Made by a program: the position numbers and the translations under genes | The notes under the pieces: model-generated | The model's database searches: none | Told to the model about the DNA's origin: nothing | What the model saw: only the letters and a program-made list of their open reading frames with translations | Assembly (NCBI GenBank): GCA_009936765.1 | Contig: JAACDL010000197.1 | Coordinates: forward strand, 1 to 10,475 | DNA from: Methanobacteriota archaeon | Lineage (GTDB): Archaea; Thermoplasmatota; Poseidoniia; Poseidoniales; Poseidoniaceae | Length of the DNA: 10,475 nt | Direction of reading: 5' to 3' | Part shown: positions 5,522 through 10,475 of the stretch, piece after piece | How positions within the stretch are numbered: position 1 is the stretch's first letter | Layout of the letters: each line of letters begins with the position of its first letter

Positions 5522-7591
5522 ATGGGTGAGTCTAGTTCGTATGTCTCTTCCTCGCACACAGTGTCCGAATTGAAGGAAATGTGCAAAAAGAACGGCCTCT
5601 CTATAACGGGTCGTAAAGCGGATTTAATCGATAGATTGAATCGCCTTTTCAACGAAGATTCAATTTCACTTGAAGAAGTTGAAACCGTCCCATTACCAAA
5701 GATCGATGATACCGAGGAAGAGAAAGAGGAACCGCAAGAGGAAGAAGAGGTTCTTGTTGCAGAGTTCATTGAAGCAGAAATTATTGAAGAAGTCGTAGAG
5801 CCGACTCCAAGTGAATATAAATCCTCAAATAATTCATTGACTCTTATGGAGCAAATTAAAAATCCCAAAGTAGCAGCAGTAATCTTAGCAATTTTAGTAG
5901 CTTCAGGTGGTTGGTATTGGTATGCAAACAACCAGTTACAGCCTTTCACTGCAGATGATTTGCGTTATGGGGATTCCATGGGTTACACCGTTCTAAACGG
6001 TGATTTAGATGCCACAGAAGGCTACATCGACTTAGTACTGGACAATATCGAAACAGATGAAGAAGATATTTGCCGTCTCCAATTGGAGTTTGCTGGTAAA
6101 GGAACCACTTCGGTTACAGAAGGTAATCGTAACCAATTGGAATTGGAATCTGATGACACACTACTGGGCGCAGTTCAAGCAAAAGGGGCCTATGGATTAG
6201 ATTGGCTAGCAGTTGAAAAAGTACAGACAAGGGACTTTGATTCGCTAACAGTATCTCGATACAAACACAAAATCTTGTCTCCAAATGAATGCAGCGATAT
6301 TGCAGCAGGAGTTGGTGGAACTTTAGAATTCAATACCAAATCATGGACTGAGATTTCAGAAAGAGACATCATCTCTACCGAAGCAGATTGGAAACTAAAT
6401 CTAGACGGAGATTACAGACAGGGCACAACTATGTCGTTCGGACTTGGCGGTGTTCTCGGTTTACTCGAAGAGGTCGCACCAGGTGTTGCGATTGTAATTT
6501 CACCGATAGAGGTTCGAGATATGTTAGGTACTACTCTGATCCAAGAAGGAGCAAATGGCACTCATCTAGGTTGGGAATGGAACGTGATTGGACCTGACGA
6601 GGTCGGTGGAGAAGAGATGTGGAAAGTCACCTTAGAACATCGAGAAATTCGTGACAACTGCTTTGGTAGTGCCCGAATTACAATGTGGGTTGACGAGGAA
6701 TCACCTTGGGCTATCAAACAGAATGTAGACGTCACAATCTCCGGTGATCAAGCGGATACCTCGTCCTGTGGAACATTCAGTGAACAACTTGCAGATATTG
6801 TCCTACCAGAAGGTTCCCTGAGTTTGAAACTGGAAATGTCTCAGGATACTTTGAAGCGCGGCGACAAATTACTTGACATGGGCAGAAGCTACTCTTCAGT
6901 TCCAAATGCAGGTGCTTATGTTCCAACAACTTCACAATTATCTGATTGGGGCAGTAATGGACTGCATTTACCAGATAATAGCAGTTTGAGGGCACACACT
7001 CTTGAGATGGCAGTTGATTGTATAGATGGTGGTTTTGTAGATGAGGCAGTAGCTGCAACTTCAACCCTTGATGATGGCGGATATATTTGGAGGGCAAGAG
7101 ATGGCCCTAGCAATCAAACAGGAGCCACACAATGGAATTTATCCTATGTTAGTGATGTTCCTACTTCGGGTTGGGTTCTAATCGATGTATTCGGGGCGCC
7201 TAGTGATCAGAACTGCGACTATCTCCAACACGGAAGTTACGATAACTCGGTAGCGCACAGCCGGAATGATATTCCTTCAGCGCTTAATTTGAGTATGCTT
7301 GAACAAGATTTGGCAGATTCCATGAGGTATCCAAGACTAACCGGTGATGATGGTTTCTTCAATTCAAACGGTGAATATCATTCTACAACAAGAATCGGTC
7401 ACCTAATTGTAACTCCAGACGGTGATTATACCGACTGGCTGAATAGTCTAAACTCTGGAGATACTGGTGCAACGACACTAGACATGACTCGCTCTTGGCA
7501 ATCTGGAGAATGGGACAATTCTCTTTCTCTAGCCATGGATGCAACCAATGGGCAAGTTGTAGGTTGGAATTTCATCCAAACACCGTTATGA
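5522..7591 (+). CDS. Membrane-anchored SAP-domain protein with large ectodomain
   Basis: A 689-residue protein. Residues 13-43 (TVSELKEMCKKNG, then GRKADLIDRLNRLF) match the SAP motif, a small helix-turn-helix-like DNA-binding module. A very acidic linker follows (about 50-96, many Glu), then one membrane helix at about 117-135, then about 550 residues predicted outside the cell. The ectodomain contains six Cys, which could make three disulfides, and resembles no family that I recognise. The layout places the SAP domain in the cytoplasm, where it could tie DNA to the membrane; that role is inference. The ATG at 5522 gives a natural N-terminus. A GTG at 5501 would add seven residues, but its only purine-rich site (AGAGG) directly abuts it. 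The next gene begins nine bases after the stop, so the two are probably one transcript. Confidence 0.83.
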   Translation: MGESSSYVSSSHTVSELKEMCKKNGLSITGRKADLIDRLNRLFNEDSISLEEVETVPLPKIDDTEEEKEEPQEEEEVLVAEFIEAEIIEEVVEPTPSEYKSSNNSLTLMEQIKNPKVAAVILAILVASGGWYWYANNQLQPFTADDLRYGDSMGYTVLNGDLDATEGYIDLVLDNIETDEEDICRLQLEFAGKGTTSVTEGNRNQLELESDDTLLGAVQAKGAYGLDWLAVEKVQTRDFDSLTVSRYKHKILSPNECSDIAAGVGGTLEFNTKSWTEISERDIISTEADWKLNLDGDYRQGTTMSFGLGGVLGLLEEVAPGVAIVISPIEVRDMLGTTLIQEGANGTHLGWEWNVIGPDEVGGEEMWKVTLEHREIRDNCFGSARITMWVDEESPWAIKQNVDVTISGDQADTSSCGTFSEQLADIVLPEGSLSLKLEMSQDTLKRGDKLLDMGRSYSSVPNAGAYVPTTSQLSDWGSNGLHLPDNSSLRAHTLEMAVDCIDGGFVDEAVAATSTLDDGGYIWRARDGPSNQTGATQWNLSYVSDVPTSGWVLIDVFGAPSDQNCDYLQHGSYDNSVAHSRNDIPSALNLSMLEQDLADSMRYPRLTGDDGFFNSNGEYHSTTRIGHLIVTPDGDYTDWLNSLNSGDTGATTLDMTRSWQSGEWDNSLSLAMDATNGQVVGWNFIQTPL

Positions 7592-7594
7592 GGG
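7590..7594 (+). promoter_or_regulatory. Shine-Dalgarno site of the small acidic protein gene
   Basis: GAGGG overlaps the stop codon of the SAP-protein gene and lies six bases before the ATG at 7601. This suggests translational coupling of the two genes. Confidence 0.5.
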
Positions 7595-7600
7595 TTTTAG

Positions 7601-7930
7601 ATGAGTGGACGAGGATTAGACCATCTTATTGAGCAGAATGAAACAGATCTCGGTTTCCTTTCTGCATATGGAGGGGGCGAATCGCCCGAAGAACTGCTTG
7701 CATTGATTCAGCAATCGATATGTGATGAAATGAATATCGAGATTAATGATGAAGGGATTTTATTCGTTCTAGTGGCTAAAAATTTACCTTTGGTCGCCTC
7801 AGACATCAATCGTAGAGGCTTCCTTAATGGTGAATTAAAACCAGAAGGGGTTACTGTTACAATCACAGATTATGGACCAGAGCAAAAGCGCTTCATTGAA
7901 AGGCTAGTAGAATTCATTTGTAGCGAATGA
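7601..7930 (+). CDS. Small acidic cytoplasmic protein, unknown function
   Basis: A 109-residue protein with no signal peptide or membrane helix and no family that I recognise. It looks folded: helical segments (for example SPEELLALIQQSICDEM, residues 28-44) and a beta-like segment, GILFVLVAKNLPLV (52-65), then VTVTITDYGP and a C-terminal helix, RFIERLVEFI. The gene begins nine bases after the SAP-protein stop with a good GAGGG site, so it is probably co-expressed with that membrane protein and could act with its cytoplasmic part. Its 3' end overlaps by 17 bases the converging gene for the PGL-tail protein. Confidence 0.75.
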   Translation: MSGRGLDHLIEQNETDLGFLSAYGGGESPEELLALIQQSICDEMNIEINDEGILFVLVAKNLPLVASDINRRGFLNGELKPEGVTVTITDYGPEQKRFIERLVEFICSE

Positions 7931-8477
7931 TTGCAGCGATTGCAATCACTCCAGCAGTTGCCATGATTCCTAGTCCAGGCATCTCATCAGATTCCTCGCT
8001 TGCATCTTCTGGACATCCATCTCCGCCCCATTCACCATCGTTTAACCAGCAATCCGACCAAGTCTTGTAGAATCCAGATGCGGGGAACATTTCAGTCGTA
8101 TCATTGTCTTCAGTGTAAGTAGCTTTGACTCTCCAATTCACATAGGTGTGGTCTTCGATTGTAGTAACTGCAGATGTAAATGTTCTATCATCACCAGTAA
8201 GTAGAGTAGCCTCTTCAGGAGGTAAGCATACACCATCATTGTTACAAATCTGAGTAGTCAGAGTGAAAGTAGTATTGTTGTTGTATGACGCATCATTTAG
8301 GGTCATCGTAATTTCCCAATCTTCCAAATCATGAGTGGTTTCAGTATGGGTTATTGCATTGAAAATAGTATCTTCAACAACGGGTTCGACATTTACTCCG
8401 CCCTCCACACCAGCAGCGGAGGCTGAATTAATTAAGGCGAAACTCATCAAAATACAAACAAGGACTCTAGTTCTCAT
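7914..8477 (-). CDS. Small secreted protein with PGF-CTERM-like C-terminal anchor
   Basis: A 187-residue protein with three clear parts. A Sec signal peptide (residues 1-21, MRTRVLVCIL start, cut likely after SASA). A mature domain of about 145 residues with beta-like sequence, several Asn-x-Ser/Thr sites (for example NNT, NTT, NDT) and four Cys (C78, C84, C143, C155) that could pair. An acidic stretch, then PGLG (167-170), a hydrophobic helix and a short basic end, IIRYK. The last part matches the layout of archaeal PGF-CTERM sorting signals, with Leu for Phe. The function is unknown; it is probably a cell-surface protein. The ATG at 8477 was chosen over one five codons upstream because it overlaps the PUA gene stop as ATGA and has GGGAG eight bases before it. 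Confidence 0.8.
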   Translation of the reverse strand: MRTRVLVCILMSFALINSASAAGVEGGVNVEPVVEDTIFNAITHTETTHDLEDWEITMTLNDASYNNNTTFTLTTQICNNDGVCLPPEEATLLTGDDRTFTSAVTTIEDHTYVNWRVKATYTEDNDTTEMFPASGFYKTWSDCWLNDGEWGGDGCPEDASEESDEMPGLGIMATAGVIAIAAIIRYK

Positions 8478-8983
8478 AATTCCATCTCCCATAACTCATC
8501 ACCTACCCAATGTATATTCTTTAGTCCCTTACCCTTTACTTCAGTAATGAGGGATGACCCACCCTTGGTGGCCCATCCTATTGCCAATGGGCGTTTATGG
8601 GTTTGGTCTCGAACCCATACCAAGTCTCCATCAACGATATCCTCGTCAGCAGAATGAATTCCTGCTACCATACAATCTGCTCCTTTCATCAAGAAGGGTA
8701 TTGCACCGTGATCAACCTCGACAAATCTCTTTTCACAAGGATAAGAAAGGAATCCTCGTAATGTTAAGAATACAACTCTTTCATCACTAGGGCTCATCAA
8801 TTCAACCGCCAGTGGCACTCTGTCGACTAAAACCATCTTCCATGGGCCATAATCAGCCATCTCCAAAAATGCTCCGTCAACAGCCAAATCGATTCCCAAA
8901 GCTTCTTCCAAATCTTTGAGAAGGGGTGCAATGTTCTTCCTTCGAACAGGACGCCTCTTCTTGATTTGCCAATCCTTGGCCAT
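8474..8983 (-). CDS. Archaeal pre-PUA/PUA RNA-binding protein (MCTS1/Tma20-like)
   Basis: The PUA fold binds RNA. Eukaryotic relatives MCTS1/Tma20 and the N-terminal part of eIF2D act in translation re-initiation and ribosome recycling; archaea carry a conserved single-protein homologue. The N-terminal part (KNIAPLLKDLEEALGIDLAV, residues 16-35) fits the pre-PUA region. The PUA domain is marked by VDHGAIPFLMKGADCMVAGI, IVDGDLVWVRD, PLAIGWA and HWVGDELWEMEL, the last close to the C-terminal motif of this family. The ATG at 8983 (169 aa) gives the usual length and a basic start, MAKDWQIKKRR. An in-frame ATG at 9079 would add 32 Lys-rich residues and overlap the start of the divergent FAH gene. 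The stop overlaps the start of the next gene by four bases, so the two are co-transcribed. Confidence 0.87.
   Translation of the reverse strand: MAKDWQIKKRRPVRRKNIAPLLKDLEEALGIDLAVDGAFLEMADYGPWKMVLVDRVPLAVELMSPSDERVVFLTLRGFLSYPCEKRFVEVDHGAIPFLMKGADCMVAGIHSADEDIVDGDLVWVRDQTHKRPLAIGWATKGGSSLITEVKGKGLKNIHWVGDELWEMEL
8486..8490 (-). promoter_or_regulatory. Shine-Dalgarno site that decides the start of the PGL-tail protein
   Basis: GGGAG on the minus strand lies eight bases before the ATG at 8477, inside the last codons of the PUA gene. It favours that ATG over the one at 8492, which would leave this site inside the coding region. Confidence 0.5.
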
Positions 8984-9003
8984 GTACGGCCCTAGGGATT
9001 CTC

Positions 9004-9024
9004 CGGTTTGACCCTTCGGTTTGA
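9004..9024. repeat. Short direct repeat in the divergent PUA/FAH intergenic region
   Basis: CGGTTTGA occurs at 9004-9011 and again at 9017-9024, a 13-base period, within the 66 bases between two divergent genes. It could be a paired transcription-factor site, or chance. No clear TATA box was found on either strand of this gap. Confidence 0.3.
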
Positions 9025-9049
9025 TGTGCTTGGCACTCTTCGGGATAGC

Positions 9050-9619
9050 ATGGACGTATGGTGTGCCATCAGAACTCACCCTAAACAGGCTGAGGAGTTA
9101 GGGAATCCAATTCCTCAGGAACCGGTATTCTTCTTGAAATCAACCTCTAGCGTTGTTAGTTTTGGACAAATCGACACTTGTGGGGGCGACGTGCATCATG
9201 AAGTTGAACTAGTTCTGAAATTAGGAGATGATTTGATGCCAACAGAGATGGCCTTGGGCTTGGACCTAACAAAGAGGAGTGTACAAGATCGCCTCAAAGC
9301 AGGTGGTCTTCCCTGGGCTGAAGCCAAAGCATTTGCAGGTAGCACAGTAATAGGTGACTGGGTCAAGTACAATCCTAATGCAGAATATGGTCTCAAAATC
9401 AATGGAAATGAGGTTCAAAGAGGTTCACTTGTTGAAATGAGTTGGACGCCTAGAGAATTAATCGACAAATTGTCTAATTGGGCTCCGATAATGAAGGGAG
9501 ATGTATTGTTCACAGGGACTCCTGCCGGAGTTGGGCCATTAGTGGCTGGAGATGCTGTCACCGCCTCTCTGTACCTCGATGGAGCCTGTATCGACACCCA
9601 GTCTGCAGACTGTGTTTGA
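9050..9619 (+). CDS. Short fumarylacetoacetate hydrolase (FAH)-family protein with altered active-site loop
   Basis: FAH-family enzymes are Mg-dependent hydrolases, decarboxylases or isomerases of beta-diketo and oxaloacetate-type acids. The closest known layout is FAHD1/YcgM. Metal ligands are intact: E51 and E53 in HHEVEL and D72 in GLDLT, with K93 in the KAF motif and the TGTPAGVGP loop at 155-163. The N-terminal part aligns from C5 with the FAHD1 region, but the G-x-N-Y-x-x-H motif reads IRTHPKQ. The position of FAHD1 catalytic His30 is Gln13, while Glu33 is kept as E16. The protein is 189 residues, shorter than the roughly 220 of YcgM. The ATG at 9050 was chosen; a TTG at 9008 would add 14 residues. 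The gene is divergent from the PUA gene and lies 53 bases upstream of rps8e. Confidence 0.85.
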   Translation: MDVWCAIRTHPKQAEELGNPIPQEPVFFLKSTSSVVSFGQIDTCGGDVHHEVELVLKLGDDLMPTEMALGLDLTKRSVQDRLKAGGLPWAEAKAFAGSTVIGDWVKYNPNAEYGLKINGNEVQRGSLVEMSWTPRELIDKLSNWAPIMKGDVLFTGTPAGVGPLVAGDAVTASLYLDGACIDTQSADCV

Positions 9620-9630
9620 TGCATACCCTT

Positions 9631-9639
9631 CAAATATGA
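9631..9639 (+). promoter_or_regulatory. Probable TATA box for rps8e-srp19
   Basis: CAAATATGA is centred about 38 bases before the rps8e ATG. The usual TATA-to-start spacing puts the transcript start near 9661, leaving a leader of about 12 bases that contains the ribosome binding site. Confidence 0.4.
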
Positions 9640-9660
9640 ACGGCTGGTCGCCGAATCGCT

Positions 9661-9664
9661 GGAG
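9661..9664 (+). promoter_or_regulatory. Shine-Dalgarno site of rps8e
   Basis: GGAG lies eight bases before the ATG at 9673 and at the very 5' end of the predicted leader. Confidence 0.45.
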
Positions 9665-9672
9665 ACAATAAT

Positions 9673-10047
9673 ATGGCACAGTGGCACGGAATCTCTCGTC
9701 GTAAGTCAACTGGTGGACGTCGCGTTCCTTCTCGTGGAAAGCGCAGCACTGAAATTTCCTCTGAGAAGCAATTTGCTCTCATCGGGGAACCTAAGCGTAA
9801 AATCTACCGTAAGACCGGTGGAAACACACTAGTTCGTGTTCTATCTGACAACCGCTGTACAGTTAACGGAAAGGACGGAAAGTCCTCCGTTGCTTCGATT
9901 ACCAACGTCATCAAAAATGACGCAAATCCAAACTACATTCGTCGTAACATCCTAACCAAGGGTGCAGTTGTTGAGACCGATAAGGGACACGTTAGAATTA
10001 CTTCTCGTCCAGGACACGATGGCGTCCTGAACGGTGTTGTCCTTTGA
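9673..10047 (+). CDS. rps8e: Archaeal ribosomal protein S8e
   Basis: S8e is a small-subunit ribosomal protein shared by archaea and eukaryotes and absent from bacteria, so it places the window firmly outside bacteria. The 124-residue length is normal for archaeal S8e. The start, MAQWHGISRRKSTGGR, and the segments FALIGEPKRK, NPNYIRRNILTKGAVVET and RITSRPGHDGVLNGVVL are typical. The protein is strongly basic. Arginine is mostly CGT/CGC here, unlike the AGA/CGA-rich neighbours such as sdhB, as expected for a highly expressed gene. It has its own probable promoter and is followed by srp19 after 36 bases. Confidence 0.96.
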   Translation: MAQWHGISRRKSTGGRRVPSRGKRSTEISSEKQFALIGEPKRKIYRKTGGNTLVRVLSDNRCTVNGKDGKSSVASITNVIKNDANPNYIRRNILTKGAVVETDKGHVRITSRPGHDGVLNGVVL

Positions 10048-10059
10048 ATGGGTTCAAAG
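10042..10059 (+). other. Hairpin across the rps8e stop codon
   Basis: CTTTGAA (10042-10048) and TTCAAAG (10053-10059) form a perfect 7-bp stem with a TGGG loop. The TGA stop of rps8e lies in the left arm, so ribosomes finishing S8e would open it. Confidence 0.4.
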
Positions 10060-10060
10060 C

Positions 10061-10081
10061 CAACCACCCACTGAGGGGTTG
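10061..10081 (+). promoter_or_regulatory. Hairpin that covers the srp19 ribosome binding site
   Basis: CAACC pairs with GGTTG (10077-10081) and, past a bulged A, CC (10067-10068) pairs with GG (10075-10076), leaving a 6-base loop. The GAGGGG Shine-Dalgarno site of srp19 (10073-10078) lies mostly in the right arm. Folding would hide it and could tie srp19 translation to that of rps8e. Confidence 0.4.
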
Positions 10082-10083
10082 AC

Positions 10084-10475
10084 ATGGACCACAATCCTGA
10101 CCGCATCGCAGTCTGGCCTGGTTACTTCAATGCCAAGTCTAGTCGTCGTAGTGGTCGCCGTGTTCCACGAGATTCTAGCGTACTCAAACCCGACCTTGAG
10201 GGGCTATTCATTGCATCGAGAGCATTAGGTCTCAAGAAGGTCAAGCGCGAAGAAAGAGTTTCACATCCTAACAGGCCCCACGGTAAGGAAGGGCGCCTAT
10301 GGGTTTCCAAGAAAGGAGCAAACGAATCGATTGGTGCAACTACCAAGGAAGAGATTCTCCAACTCATTGGTGGTCAATGGAGACAAATGCAAAAGGATCA
10401 GCGCAATAATGAGAAAGAAGCTCAGAAGCGAGGACCAAAGGTTGGGGACAAGAGAGCGCGTTCACAGCGTAAAGG
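10084..10475 (+). CDS. srp19: Signal recognition particle subunit SRP19 (3' partial)
   Basis: SRP19 binds 7S RNA and helps load SRP54, so ribosomes making membrane proteins are sent to the translocon. The 130 residues seen start MDHNPDRIAVWPGYFNAKSS and continue with the family pattern: RRSGRRVPRDSSVLKPDLE, ALGLKKVKREERVSHPNRP and GRLWVSKK. The C-terminal part is very basic. No stop occurs before the window ends at 10475. The ATG at 10084 follows GAGGGG (10073-10078) with five bases of spacing. The gene probably shares a transcript with rps8e, 36 bases upstream. Confidence 0.9.
   Translation, partial: MDHNPDRIAVWPGYFNAKSSRRSGRRVPRDSSVLKPDLEGLFIASRALGLKKVKREERVSHPNRPHGKEGRLWVSKKGANESIGATTKEEILQLIGGQWRQMQKDQRNNEKEAQKRGPKVGDKRARSQRK

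Noticed and set aside
5515..5949. Long open frame on the minus strand opposite the SAP gene
   Set aside because: It is Ser-rich because it is antisense to the Glu-rich linker; the plus frame carries the SAP motif and membrane helix.
9008..9049. 14-codon TTG-started extension of the FAH gene
   Set aside because: The ATG at 9050 leads directly into the family homology, and no ribosome binding site supports the TTG.
8984..9079. 32-codon N-terminal extension of the PUA gene
   Set aside because: It would overlap the FAH start head to head, and the family normally begins near the ATG at 8983. It is not fully excluded.
10122..10367. Minus-strand open frame opposite srp19
   Set aside because: It is antisense to a clearly recognised SRP19 sequence and has no independent support.

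Overview
The window looks like a piece of a marine planktonic archaeal chromosome, most likely Marine Group II Euryarchaeota (Candidatus Poseidoniales, Thermoplasmatota). The domain call rests on archaeal-type S8e ribosomal protein, SRP19 and a pre-PUA/PUA protein of the MCTS1/Tma20 type. The order-level call is an inference from overall style: a membrane-anchored SAP-domain protein, a Gly-Pro-Pro-rich membrane protein, a PGF-CTERM-like surface protein, an actinobacterial-looking SdhB, moderate-to-low GC and very tight gene packing. No database search was possible.

Layout. 1-860 (+): the tail of an unidentified gene, then sdhB, the iron-sulfur subunit of succinate dehydrogenase. 885-2369 (+): a membrane-bound metallo-beta-lactamase-fold hydrolase of the NAPE-PLD/UlaG type, with its catalytic domain predicted outside the cell. 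2409-3121 (+): a promoter and a cyclophilin lipoprotein whose signal peptide is interrupted by an in-frame TGA. 3157-4341 (-): a RimK-like ATP-grasp ligase with a C-terminal RCK_C/TrkA-C-like domain. 4430-7930 (+): a probable three-gene unit of lineage-specific proteins: a two-helix membrane protein with a Gly-Pro-Pro heptad repeat, a SAP-domain membrane protein with a large ectodomain, and a small acidic protein. 7914-8983 (-): a PUA-domain protein followed, with a 4-nt ATGA overlap, by a small secreted protein with a C-terminal anchor signal. 9050-9619 (+): a short fumarylacetoacetate-hydrolase-family protein with an altered active-site loop. 9673-10475 (+): rps8e followed by srp19, which runs off the window.

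How the genes relate. Translation and protein-targeting genes (S8e, SRP19, PUA protein) sit beside several envelope proteins (MBL hydrolase, cyclophilin lipoprotein, GPP protein, SAP protein, PGL-tail protein). No single pathway links them all. The parts most worth a second look are the broken signal peptide of the cyclophilin, the RimK-RCK_C fusion, the SAP/GPP membrane pair, the altered FAH protein, and a hairpin that covers the srp19 ribosome binding site. No tRNA, rRNA, CRISPR array, insertion sequence or gene-free stretch above 300 bases was seen.
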